Shown: in pieces, positions 25,850 through 36,970 of the stretch
Layout of the letters: every line of letters starts with the position of its first letter
Numbering within the stretch: the first letter of the stretch is position 1
Source of the DNA: Aphrophora alni
Taxonomy: Eukaryota; Arthropoda; Insecta; Hemiptera; Aphrophoridae
DNA length: 64,000 nt
NCBI GenBank assembly: GCA_963513935.1
Contig: OY740766.1
Span: 9,765,000-9,828,999, forward strand
Direction of reading: 5' to 3'
Program-made: the position numbers and the translations under genes
The notes under the pieces: generated by a model
What the model saw: the letters and a program-made list of their open reading frames with translations, nothing else
Databases searched by the model: none
Told to the model about the DNA's origin: nothing

Positions 25850-27425
25850 TTGAGCTACACTTATAGAACAATAAGAAATACTAACGTGTAAGAGTGTAGT
25901 ATATACATAGATTATATCTATCTATGTGTAGTATATGTGTTTATAAATATGTAGGGCATACGTGACAAAAATCATGTGCCAATTTTAAGTACAGCTATTT
26001 AAACAAAGCTGGTACACAAAAATGCATCTAACATGGCTACCACTTTAAGAGGAATTTTTAAGTGATATTTAGACTTAAAACTCAATTATAGAAAAAGCTT
26101 AATATTAGAATGTCATGAAATTTTTTTCCCCAAATTGACAGACTTTTATATAGTAAAATACTCCATCACAATAAATGTTCCTAAAAGTAGGTTGGATCTA
26201 TATTAATAGATGAACAAAATATTTGATCAAGAAATATCACAATTTTTGTATACTCTGGTATAGAATGGACGCAGACAACCAGAGCTGGATGGGAATTGTT
26301 GGTTTTTCTAATCTACATAGTCTCAGTCACGTTTCAAACCGGAACTGTTTACTTGTATAAATACATTCCTATTTAGTCACGTTCTGTCTGTTTCATCCTA
26401 TTGTTTCCGATATCAGTCTTCGTGGTAATCACGTTCCACAACACTTATAATTATTGAATTATTTTCCGATCCATTTCAGTTTAACAGTAAACCGTAGAAA
26501 CGGGGTTTTAAGTGTTTGCTTTGTAGTGTCTGGTTTGTTACAAGAATGGGGTTAGTTATGGGGTACTAGTTACAAATCCACACTTTCACCACGTTTACTT
26601 CTTAAAACCACCTAAAAGTTTTAAACGACTAGATTGTTGGAAAAAAAAAATCTTCGACTTGGATAAAATATCGGAGTAAGATTATATTCAGACTTAAAGT
26701 ATGTTTTTCGTGAGATGAATATCAGTGGAATTGTGTATGTTAAGAAAGTAGTATGTTATTATAGTAGTGGTTCATTTCGAAGAAAAGACTGTCTCAATTT
26801 AAGAGTAAAAACAAAACATGTTGTGTAAATCATGTACATATAAACAAAGATAACAAACTATCCTCATATTAATGAGAATTTGCACTGAGTGGTGGACTAG
26901 AGAAAATACACGTCATTGCAAAATAAACAAAATATTGTATAAGAAAAAATGTTTAAAGTTTATGATAGCTACAACAATAACAGATTTTTCATCAAAAACT
27001 TGTTTCATTCCTAAGGAAATCCTGTATCTCATTCAAATCTAAACTTATAACTCTGTCTATAAAACTGTGCACTATTAGGATTATCGTAAAAGAATAATAG
27101 GGTTTTGAGCATGATGTAAATAAAAACAGAATTACTTACAGCCGATTTTGTTTATTTATGTATATCGTAGCCTGAAAGAGTTTTTTTTACATAACTACTC
27201 GTAATAAATTTCAATATGTGCGTTATTAGTCACTCGACAAATGTCCACTCGATAATTAAGTTCTGCACAAACATTAATTAACATACCTTTGTTAACAGTT
27301 GTCATTGCTTCGTTAATCCTGTTCCTTAAATGATTTAGGTCACGAATTGTTTTGTTAGACACCAAACTTTTAAAGGTAGCGATAAAAAAACTGAAATAAT
27401 CCTGTCGCAGATATAAGAAAAACAG
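25850..27425. other. AT-rich stretch, nothing recognised
   Basis: No gene supported. A short palindromic TATAGATAGATATAATC-like cluster lies near 25905-25930. Otherwise the DNA is featureless. Confidence 0.55.
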
Positions 27426-27429
27426 ATCT

Positions 27430-27960
27430 ACCGGAAGAGAAAACTGACGTATCTAGGAGTAGAATTTCAACTATGAAATAAAGCTTTGAAATTCATGTAT
27501 ACGAAATGGCAATGAAGACAGTCAATAAAGCCTCTAACATCTCTAGATTTACGCCAGTTTAAAATGACCGAGGAGAAATGTGGATGAGTACTAGTGTGAA
27601 AAACTCTAATGATAAACGAAGCGACAGCTTTGGCTAATGGACCGAAGACACAGACGATACTTATAAGGTACTCTACAGTACAAAGTCACACAGCTCTCAG
27701 AGTAAAGTCTGCATAACATACATCGGCATTAGTTAGCATCCCGCCCGTCTATTTATTAACTGAAGAAAGAAGAGATGTATACATCCAAATGAAAGAGGTA
27801 CGAATAATTGATCAGGAGGAAGGTAAAATTAAAACAGAGGATACAAAAAAGTGCTAGAAAATGGTTCTGCATAGATGGTAGAAGCGCTGGAATAAGTAGA
27901 TTACCAAGGTATATACTCAAAGGCTCATACAACACTTGGCAACTACCATTTCGCTAAAAA
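27430..27960 (+). pseudogene. LINE reverse transcriptase C-terminal fragment
   Basis: In plus-strand frames interrupted by stops and shifts, the block gives TYLGVEF (27447 on), matching the conserved 'YLG' segment at the end of the reverse transcriptase domain of Jockey/R1-type LINEs. It then gives LKFHVYEMAMKTVNKASNIS, like the 'H...i..ka....n.l.rl' helix. Next comes VQSHTALRVKSA, then SALVSIPPVYLLTEERRDVY, matching the 'alrv.saYrTvs..al.v..g..Pi.ll..er...y' signature. Near 27855 W and GISRLPRY follow at the expected place for the region after the thumb. The 5' part (endonuclease and palm motifs) was not found. Base composition is GC-richer than the flanks. It is clearly broken. Confidence 0.72.
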
Positions 27961-28369
27961 ATACAAAACTTTAAAAATGTACTAAAACTAAAGAACAACT
28001 CTGAATAAAACTGAAATATCATAATATTAATATTGTGACTAACTTAAAAAAAGAAATTATTCGAGGAGGGAGGAAATGATGTATATAAAATATGGTACTA
28101 CTGATGTAGACATAGCTTAGTGGCGTTAGGAACATAATTATATATTAAAGTATAATAGTCAGACAGAAGTAAAACTATTGAATAAATGGTTTACTCCTTT
28201 TAAATATTCATCTCAAACGGTATATACTCTTTTAAAAATTGTTACTTCGTGTTCAAAAGCTAGAGTTTTAGAGAACAAAAAGCAATTTCTTTAATCAAAC
28301 AACCAAGTTTGGTATATTCATATCTTTACATCTTACATATCTTGTGTAGAAGTTGTACGAAGTATTACA

Positions 28370-29790
28370 GTAGCTCCAGAACAGTCACTAAATAATATAA
28401 TGACTAAAGTTTATAGGAACAGTTATTACTTTAGTTGTTTGCGGTAGTTTTACAATAAAGCGACATGACTTGGGTTCTTGTTGAAGTTGGAGTAACTGTT
28501 CAGAACTGGATTAAATACATTTAAGTATCATCTAACACACAGCAATATATTATTTAAATGTACTACTGATACAGTAACCGATGAAGGTTAATAAAGCAGT
28601 TAACATTAAACTATTTTGGAAGTAACGGTACAAGTATGTGAACTTTATGGTTTAGGAATGAAAAAAAATTATAACTTGACAAAATCAGGAGGAATGCTAA
28701 CAATGTTTGGAATGCTAACAATGTTTATAAATAGCACAGCTGTTTTTTATTTTGAGTTCAATATGAAGCCTTCCTCAACAATGACGACAAAATAGAGCTA
28801 ATTGTGGATCTTAGTTATATATGCCTAACTATCCTTCCTCCGAGATTCTCCCTAGAGCTAAATTCAAACTCTTGAGGACCAGTAAGACTAAAAACACTCG
28901 AGTATTATTACCGTGAACGACGAAACTCTGTCGTCTCCTGTCTCTGTTCAGTAAGAGTAGAACCAGCTGATCAAAACCTTTCAACAAAAATCTCCTTACA
29001 AAGGTGGAAATGGGTAACCACAATATATGTCCTAATTATGTATTTTTCTCACACAACTTTCAGGTTGCCTCCGTGACAGAATTTTACGATATAAACCGGT
29101 AGTGAGAATCATTGAGCAGTTTCTTTATCAGCACAGATCACGAAGTTGAACCACGAAGCGGCATGTACCGTCATACTCAAACATTAATGGTTTACCGATT
29201 TACATATATTTATAAAAAATGTTACACCATAGATATTTTTAAGAAGTCAATATATTTCGATCCAAAAATTCATATTTTAAAATTTACATAACACATTGTT
29301 TTACAGTTATTTACAATATAAATTTTACAAAATAATTCTCCGACGTAAATCTCAGTTCAAACTCTAAATTTCAAGGAATAATAAAGAACTAACATACGGC
29401 AAAACACGGAGATCATCTAGAGAATTAGGAGAGATACTGCAACTAATTTTCACCTTATCTCAAGACATGATTGTTTACAGTGCAATTGTTTTATTCATGA
29501 GATGGGGTTTGGAATAGAACAAGTAGATTGAACAACAGTGGCCATTACTTTATTAAATTCAGTGTTATAAACAGCGAGGGAATTCAATATTTAAATGCAA
29601 GTTCCAAATTGAAACGAACGAGAACTGTTATCTTATTTGTGAAGAATTGTTTATGTATATTTTATTTTGTAAACGGTCTAGCTTGGAATAAAATTTTACA
29701 TAATAGAAAGAAATTATTTTCAGGAAGCATAAAATTTATTTTACGAGTCTATAGCATGCGCAATGGAAACTAAATCATCATTTTGCAGGT
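28370..29790. repeat. Dispersed repeat F, copy 1
   Basis: Matches 44160-45310 in the same orientation in two blocks. Block 1 is about 28370-28640 against 44190-44450 (AACAGTTATTACTTTAGTTG, GTAACTGTTCAGAACTG, ACTGATACAGTAAC, CTATTTTGGAA). Block 2 is about 29450-29790 against 44985-45310 (AAGACATGATTGTTTACAG, TATTCATGAGATG, AACAACAGTGGC, ATATTTTATTTTGT, TTCAGGAAGC, AAATCATCATTT). Between the blocks this copy has several hundred extra bases (about 28640-29340), including a GC-richer segment with a minus frame at 28829-29023 that I cannot assign. Faint similarity continues to about 30000. Confidence 0.65.
28692..28727. repeat. 18-bp direct tandem duplication
   Basis: GGAATGCTAACAATGTTT occurs twice in succession. 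Confidence 0.9.
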
Positions 29791-29794
29791 AATA

Positions 29795-31070
29795 AATTGT
29801 GTTAAACATTTCAGTTCTTTGTGTCAAACCATAAATATTTAAAATTATTTACATTTTCAAATTAATATTAAATTCACTACCATTGAAAAATAGAATTATT
29901 TTCTACAGTAAAATAAAATATTTCTCATTGATATTTAAAAGTTTTTAATTTAAGACTTAAAGTCACGACCAGTAATTATGACGCTATTCATCGTAAATTT
30001 AGCAGCACCTGAGTCAAATTTATGAATTCATTCAATGTGTTATTAATTTGCAAAAATGGGAGCACTTGAAGGGATTAAAATCATCATTTGAAAGATATTT
30101 TATAAAGCTAGAAGGAAGTATTAACTGTATTAGAAATTCTTTCCCTGAAGAGAATTTTCAATTAGCACAGTTGGGCGTTGCAAAAAAAGCAAAATCTGAT
30201 TGAAATTTCTACTGACAAAACACTTTGAAACCAGATTTCAAGGAAAGATTCTCATTAACTTTTGTTTGGACATCAATAATATGAACGTCTGTTTTATGAC
30301 CTTGAAATTAAAGTTTTATTGCCTTTCCCATTCACAGAACTGGTAAAAATAGGTTTACTTCCTACACATTAAAAAAATAAAAATAAAAATGCAATATATA
30401 TATATATATATATATATACCGGTATAATAAAAATACAAAATCACGTTGAGCTCCAGCACAAGACTATACTTTGCTTCTTTTGAATCTAACCTCAAAAAAT
30501 TGTGTCAAATAAAGCAAGGACGGAGCTTTTACTAACATAATGTGCAAATAAAGAAACTAAGGAAGTGTTTACAATTTAAAGTTTTTTTTCCATTATAATT
30601 ATAATAAAACTAATGACTGAATTTATTTTTCATTTTTTTTCAATTAATAAAGTACTTTCTGTTACATTTTATATTTACTATTAAAGTGTTAAAATGTAAT
30701 CGCAAAATTTTATATATTATAATTTTATAACTCATATAGTTTTATAACTCATATAATTTTAAACGGTTTTTAATTCTAATCATATTATTGTACTGATTCC
30801 TCATAACTGACGCTAGATTTGCACTAGATACGAATTGAATCGGGTTAAACAAAAACCTTCTATGTTAAAGAAACACAACTTTCGGAAAACGTAAAAAAAC
30901 TGCATAAATATTCATAGAAATACACATAGAAATACAAAAACAAATATAAGTGTAAGTAAACTTATTATAAATGAGTATCCATTGTTAGTAGTGGTAATAA
31001 GTTGCCTTAGTTACCATTTTTATTTATATACAATTTGCCGACGTTTTTGTATAAATTTGGGATTTTAAAT
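29795..31070. other. AT-rich stretch with a short (AT)n tract
   Basis: No gene supported. An (AT)n run lies at 30394-30418 and ends in the palindrome TACCGGTA. A small direct duplication (TTTTATAACTCATATA) lies at about 30723-30758. Confidence 0.6.
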
Positions 31071-31074
31071 AAAA

Positions 31075-31259
31075 AAATCCATGGTTTTAAGTTATTACAC
31101 CTAATATTTAATGAAAACCGAAAGTAAGATTACAGTATGACAATTTAGTGACAGTTTAGCTACTATAGTACATAACAAAACTTTAAAAATACACATTTTT
31201 CCTTCTCTATATTATGTTCATCTTCGCCTGTTGCTACATCACCTGTAGGCCACTCCAAA
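31075..31259. repeat. Left terminal inverted repeat of the DUF7869 element
   Basis: Reverse complement of 33968-34151 with scattered mismatches and a few small indels. It starts AAATCCATGGTTTTAAG and ends at CCACTCCAAA. Its inner third is an antisense copy of the last codons of the element gene, so the plus frame at 31214-31465 is only a shadow. Confidence 0.92.
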
Positions 31260-31669
31260 GTAAGTCGTGTATGCAGAAACATTCTACGTCAGACCTCTCC
31301 TTTGGATTGATTTTGATATCTGAGACGGCTGGATGCAAACTACAAGGTTCTATGTCAGTGACTTGGGATGTTTTTGTTTACAATGTTGGCTGCATTGCTC
31401 AGTTTCGTCTGTCATCTGTCTTTGTTCGTATTATTCTACTCTTTTGCTGCTTTAAAGAAGGTTAAGGTTATATTTTGGTTATGATAATAGTGATGGAATT
31501 TTCTAATTAATTTATTTAAATTAATATGCAAGAAAATAATTCGCAAAGAAGATTTGCAAATGAAGCAAACTGGAAAAGAAATATTGTTAAATCTGCAAGG
31601 GTTAGAAGAAAAATATATTGATTACAAAGGAAGAGAAGTACCGGCTGTATCAACAGGTTTTGCTTGTGG

Positions 31670-32417
31670 GTAAGTGTATTTTATTGGTTTCAAAAATGTA
31701 TATGTTGTAAACTATCATTCAAATATTTTTTTCACTTAACAGTACAAAATATATCTTATGAAAATGAAGTAGATAATGTTCACCTTCCACATTACTTACT
31801 TCTTTGTTTAGGAAACTTAAATAAAACTAATTATCAAATTGTCCAACAATTATTTGTTTAAATTTTAGTTCATAAAGTTAAAATCGATTTTACGATTACC
31901 TAAACCTGAACATTGTTCATTTGGTGATTTATAAACATTGTCATTTGATAACAATATAGCCTAATTTAGGATAGAGTTACCTATGGGGCTAACACTCCTT
32001 CCGAAGATTTTCGGCTTTCACCAATTAGGTAATTATGAATTAATCGAACTCCCTTTTACAATGTACTGCGGAGTTAGGCTAGGTAAGTTTATCATCGATA
32101 TATGAAAGTTTTGGTACTTAGGTATTCTACGGACACTAGCAATACAGCGCTCTGCATAGTTAGACTAAGGTTATTATCGATAAAACCGTAACCTTACCTA
32201 GCCTAACTCCGCTAAGCGCTGTACCGCTGGCCTCCGTATAATACCTAAGTACCAAATTTTTACCTAACCCTAACGACCTAGTCACAAAATTGTTAGCCTA
32301 TGTGCCTTCTTTTTAAACAGTATTAAAATAAAACCTAGTTTCCTAGTTAGGCTTAACCCTATCCTTTCTTGATTAAATTACAATTAAACACTAATAGTAT
32401 TGTGTTTTTTTTTTCAG
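31670..32417 (+). other. Intron of the DUF7869 gene
   Basis: The donor is GG|GTAAGT at 31670. The acceptor is a long T tract followed by CAG|A ending at 32417. The split glycine codon (GG/A) restores the reading frame exactly across the Cys cluster. This supports true splicing and argues that the element did not arise by retroposition of a processed transcript. The intron carries its own foldback insertion at 32060-32262. Confidence 0.8.
32060..32262. repeat. Foldback (palindromic) insertion inside the intron
   Basis: The arms at about 32106-32180 and 32186-32260 are inverted copies. TTGGTACTTAGGTATTCTAC (32111 on) pairs with the stretch at 32234-32255, and CAGCGC pairs across the centre. 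The sequence GGAGTTAGGCTAGGTAAG occurs on the left at about 32070 and inverted at about 32190-32210. It looks like a small foldback MITE, possibly with a nested second copy. No clear target-site duplication was identified. Confidence 0.75.
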
Positions 32418-33967
32418 ATGCAAGAAGAAGTGCACCGAGTTGCTTGGGCAGCATTCGGATGAGATCTTCGTCAGGCTTCGAAGTATTGAAACAAAAAATG
32501 GACAAGATATATTTCTACAGTCCCTGATTACCAGTGCCAGTGTAAAGACTTATCGTCCCAGAAAACAAGTAGATGAAGCGAGAATTCCTCGAGATGTTGC
32601 ATTCAAATATCAAGTTCTAGTAGGTGACATAAAAGACGAGGTTATGTATTAATGCATTCAAATCTTTATATTGGTTCAAAATCAGTCTAATTATGAGGCT
32701 TCCAACCGTTTTCCTACTTGGATACCAGCCTATTCCTGGTACAACCAGGCTTCTGCTTAGAACATGTTGACAGCTTTCCGGAAGGAAAGTAAGTATGCCG
32801 GATAAACAATTATGCACCTTGATGCTCAACTGAATAAGAAGATCATTTTTAATATGTTTAAAGAAAAGCACCCAACTTTAAAATGTAGCATGATTTTTTT
32901 CTAAATTTTACATAGAAAACTACTATAGTTTGAAGTTTGGACGACCACGGATTAATTCGTGTTGAGCATGTGAGGAGCTGGGGGTAAAGTTGCGAAGCCT
33001 TCATCTTAGTGACACGGCAAAAAGGAGTTGTGCTGCTGAACTTATGATTCACAGGCGAAGAGCCAAAAAGCCAAAATGTTTTATAACAAATTAAAAGTAG
33101 AACGTGAAAAGAAGAACCTCATGTACTAGCAATTGCATTTGATTACATACAGAATATCCTGTTACCGATTGTACTAGTGCAGGAAACTTTCTATTTGAGG
33201 CAGTTAAGTAATAGTTTGTCTTCATTAATAACATTAAAAAATGAATCTTCTCTTTACCTTTACCATGAAGGTACTTCCAGGAGAAGCCTGGACGAGTTGT
33301 ACTCGCCAGTTTACAACTACCTGAACGATGCTCCCCCAGATATTACTGAGGCGCATTGTATTCTGATAAGTGCGGAGGTCAGAACAAAAACCATGCATTC
33401 AACAGTGTGTTCCTGGCTCTAATAGACTGTGGCAGGTTTAAGATAATAGAGCAGTATTTCCCAATAAGAGGCCAATCGTACTTACCTTGCGACCGGGATT
33501 TCTCAATAATAAAAAGAAGCCTAAGAAAACATGACAGGTTTCACACAGTTTACCAACTTACTGAACTAATAATTACATCTAGTAATACAAACAAGTTTAC
33601 AGTTACTGAAGTGGAAACTTCGGACATTAAAGATTTCCGGAAGTGGTGGCATACTTTATATAAGAAAACCTGTGTTTCAGAGGAAACAAGGGTTAAAGCA
33701 GTAAAGCCAAAAGACAAAATTTACTATGGAAAAAGTTCCTTTTTGCATTTTTCATATGGAAACGCTGAAGGAATTGTTACTGCAAGAAATCTCATTGATA
33801 GACTGTACGTACATACAAACTTTCTCAAGTTGCGAATCAACATATTCAATTTCCCAAAAATGATTGCTACGAAGTGGGGAAGGTTCCAATCAAACCCCAG
33901 AAACTTGAGGACATTAGAAAACACCAGCCATATATTCCTTTTAAGTACCTGGATTTTTTAAAGAAAT

Positions 33968-34151
33968 TTTGGAGTGGCCTACAGGTGAAGTAGCAACAAG
34001 TGAAGATGAACATGATATTGAGGGGGGAAAATGGTATTTTTAAAGTTTTGTTATACACTATAGTAGCTAAACTGTCACTAAATTGTCATACTATAATCTT
34101 ACTTTCGGTTTTCATTAAATATGAGGTATAATAACTTAAAACCATGGATTT
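33968..34151. repeat. Right terminal inverted repeat of the DUF7869 element
   Basis: Partner of 31075-31259. Its inner end overlaps the last 25 or so codons of the gene (33968-34043). The outer part is non-coding and AT-rich. Confidence 0.92.
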
Positions 34152-34159
34152 ATTTTCTT

Positions 34160-34585
34160 TTTTGCAGCGACAAATGTTTGTATTCGACAATTATATTTCA
34201 CTTAAATGATTGATGTAGTTTTTATCAATCTTGAAAACAGCTAGAAACAAACGGGTATCATTTCGCTAATAGTATACATATGGTCGTTTTTTTCACTATT
34301 GAAAACACTCTACTTAATCTTTAACTATAATAAAATATTTACAACTTGACTAGAAGGTAAACTAAGAATGTTATATAATAAAATAATACAGGAAGGAAGC
34401 GGATATATGTGTACTAAATATATTTACTATACACGTCTAATTAAGTTGTTTTTTTAAATACACTGAAAAAGTTATTTGTTTTGTTTTTGCTTTTTTATGA
34501 AATTAAATTCGATTTATATTTTACAGAAAAATGTTACTTTTTCTGTTAGATATTTTGTCTCGGGATGTTTATTAAAACACAAAGA
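34160..34585. other. AT-rich stretch, nothing recognised
   Basis: No open frame with a motif and no repeat were identified. Confidence 0.55.
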
Positions 34586-34589
34586 TATC

Positions 34590-34760
34590 TAATTCACAAA
34601 TCGACAAAACTTAAATGATGGTGCTTATTGGGAAAGTGTTCAGTAAAGTTGTGCTAACTTTAGTTCAGAAAGTCTTACAGTTCACAATAATTTAACATCA
34701 AAAACATAAGCTTTATGCATCAAGAAGTCTATTGTTTGGTGGTAAACTTGTGTGACGATT
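34590..34760. repeat. Dispersed repeat G, copy 1
   Basis: The block with GACAAAACTTAAATGATGGTGCTTATTGG, AACTTTAGTT and GAAAGTC matches 54555-54640 in the same orientation. The match fades downstream. Confidence 0.55.
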
Positions 34761-34764
34761 CGTT

Positions 34765-35651
34765 GTTTAAATTTTAGATATTGAGTGACAAGGAACGTTG
34801 AAAATATGAAGTTGGAAACCTAACTAAGACCAGACACTAAACTTACTTCTCATCCTTTGTCATTAAGGAGCACTATGTTTACAGATGAACGAATGTCATG
34901 TAATGTGTAAATTGGAAGTTCTGATGTGAATGTGTTGTATCATTTTACGGACATGATCCAGGATAGTCAAGAATACAGAAAACTGAAAGATACTTTAACT
35001 TCGCTTCCCGGACAGGTATATTAAGTAGATCCTTCTAAAAACGATGCATTATTACAAGACGATGATACGTGCTGTCAATTTATAAAAAAGTTGAATTCAT
35101 AAATATGAAGATGCATTAAACTCCATAAAAATATTTAAGAAATACATTTAAAATATCTGATGATAATGTGAACGTCGGAAAAACAGCTGTAATCTAGATT
35201 AAAACAAATAAATTATCAATAACCGAAATATACGTTAACGAGATAACATAGAATGTACGTAAAAAAATATTATATTTTGTCTCTGAATAGAGCAGAGTAA
35301 CCAACACGAGTGTAGTAAATGAATGTTATGTCTAAATGTATTGAGGGAAGAATTCGCAGTACAGAACATGAAGTTAAATGAAGACTGCAGACAATGGACA
35401 AACCTAATCTAACTCCCTAAAAGTACACCGTCGTTACTGAGAAACATTGCCATTGTCTGAATATATTATTGTAGAGATTCGGATTGCCTGTTTATTCAAT
35501 TCACTTCCTTTAATGAATCAATTAATTCGAACTTTTAATATTTAATTTTAATACCGTCATATATAAAATGTCTGCGTCAATGCAATTTATTAAGTATTAA
35601 AGTTTTAGTTATGAATATAGATTAATGATATTTAGGATCTAATAATATTTA

Positions 35652-35682
<31 letters not shown>

Positions 35683-35945
35683 AATTTCCATTCACGGTGA
35701 TATCTTAGTAAACATGGTAGTGTGGATCTCTTCTCTGCATTTGACTACATTCCAATTAAACATAACTGCTGATTTCCGAACTGTGTTATAATATGGTATT
35801 ACAAATATTGGGCATTCAAAATTCAGATGTTGACAGTAATGTTATTTATTTTTTAGCTTAAAAATTTATTTTATAAAGTATAATGTATAAGCCAGTACCA
35901 TACCTGCAGCTGGACAAGTAAGACATATAATGTGGCCACAAACAA
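34765..35945. other. AT-rich stretch with an (AT)n tract
   Basis: No gene supported. An AT microsatellite lies at about 35658-35682. Confidence 0.6.
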
Positions 35946-35949
35946 TTTT

Positions 35950-36110
35950 ATTATTTATGTACGACGAGTCATACTCTGATTTTATTTGTGTTAGTGTTGT
36001 GTTGTGTTACGTGTTTATGTGTCAATGCGGGCCTGACGAAGCCGACAGTGTTTGGCGAAACAGCGCTATAGCAATAACTATTATACGGACTGAGGACAAC
36101 CTCTAAGGTA
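35950..36110 (+). mobile_element. Probable Penelope-type 3' end with hammerhead-like motif
   Basis: A GT-rich tract (GTGTTAGTGTTGTGTTGTG) is followed by CTGACGA (36033-36039), a hairpin (GCCGA 36041-36045 pairing with TTGGC 36052-36056, with one G-T wobble) and GAAAC (36057-36061). Penelope-like and related retroelements commonly end in such a 'CTGA.GA - stem - GAAAC' block, which is also the hammerhead ribozyme core. No coding sequence of a retroelement was recognised upstream, so only an end appears to remain. Confidence 0.45.
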
Positions 36111-36114
36111 ATTA

Positions 36115-36655
36115 ACTATATTAAAAATTTAGAAGTATTTATTTCTCGAGATCTTGCAGAGCACCTGAATCACTTAATCATGTTGCCATCCAACTCTTAA
36201 TTGTCACCACTGTTTTATATTCTCTCACTCTACATATTGTAAACTCTTTCCCACATCATCCACTCTCCTTTTACTCCATCTTCTACTCGTCCTCCTATCT
36301 TCTTATTTACCAGTGCAAACGCCCTTTACAGCTTTCTTCTTTGCTATTTACAGAATATTTTCAGCCCTGCTCACCTGGTTCCTTTATGTTTAATGAGCAT
36401 GACAATAACATATATAACTCTATATAAATCTGATACTACAGCATTTGTTCTCTTAATACTCCTTATTCTTGTATCTCTCCTAATGATAGACTACGTTTGA
36501 TATTTTTAACAGAAGAGAGTTTTATTTCAATTTGGATTAATATCTGTAAATAGTATTCTACGTTAGTATGTTGTGGATATCTAATAATAATAAAAACATG
36601 TGTACAAAGTCTAAATTAATTTATTTGTGTAGCAGCTCCTTTAAATATTTAAGAA
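36115..36655. other. Pyrimidine-rich then AT-rich stretch, nothing recognised
   Basis: The segment 36150-36480 is C/T-rich on the plus strand and lacks open frames with motifs. Nothing else was identified. Confidence 0.5.
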
Positions 36656-36970
36656 TTGTTATAGTTGCTTACTTTATATGGAATGGAAAAGGAAACAGTG
36701 GTAATGCTTTGCAACAATAACAACGTACAAATACACACTGTATGGAAGTGTTAATGAATTTATTATTCAATGTGAGACAAGTTCAAGATTACCTTACAAA
36801 ATGGAGAAAATTAGATTTTATGTTGTTTTATAGTCGTGCTGAGAGGTTTGTTACTACTCACTTTTGTGTACACATAAAAGAATCTCCCAAGTGTGTTTAA
36901 TTTAACGCAATTTGCTTAGATTCGATAATATATTAAAATTTAAGGTAATTCAGTTAGACAACCATTTTAA

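Larger units (their letters stand above)
31526..34043 (+). pseudogene. Broken DUF7869-family gene (putative transposase)
   Basis: Exon 1 starts at ATG 31526 (MQENNSQRRFANEANWKRN), needs one frame change near 31610, and continues YIDYKGREVPAVSTGFACG to 31669. Splicing out 31670-32417 joins it to exon 2 and gives the cysteine motif FACGCKKKC. Then follow ELLGQHSDEIFVRLRSI, FGRPRINSC (32930s), a stop, ACEELGVKLRSLHLSDTAKR, RQLSNSLSSLITL, LYLYHEG, SDKCGGQNKNHAF (about 33360), YFPIRGQSYLPCDRDFSIIK, KWWHTLYKKT, YEVGKVPIKPQKLEDI and a terminal EWPTGEVATSEDEHDIEGG ending in WYF and stop at 34043. At least five frame changes and one in-frame stop show it is dead. This order (Cys cluster, GRPR.D/N.C..C, SD.CGGQN, PIRG.S.LPCDRDF) is what I remember of the DUF7869 family. 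A function as transposase is inferred from the flanking TIRs. Confidence 0.75.
31075..34151 (+). mobile_element. Candidate DNA transposon with long TIRs carrying a DUF7869-type gene
   Basis: A 3.08-kb unit is bounded by inverted repeats of about 185 bp (31075-31259 and 33968-34151) that are about 90% identical by eye. Between them lies one gene on the plus strand with a spliceable intron. The gene matches, from memory, the DUF7869 family. RNase-H-like spacing of acidic motifs and the long inverted ends suggest a cut-and-paste element, which is inference. A target-site duplication is not settled. The outermost AAATCCATGG is shared by both ends. If those bases belong to the host, then TTAA (31087-31090 and 34136-34139) would be the duplicated target, as in TTAA-specific superfamilies. 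The copy is inactive because the gene has several frameshifts and stops. Confidence 0.7.

Noticed and set aside
31214..31465. Plus-strand frame starting MFIFACCYITCRP
   Set aside because: It lies in the left TIR and mirrors the minus frame at 33867-34058. It is the antisense of the DUF7869 gene's coding end.
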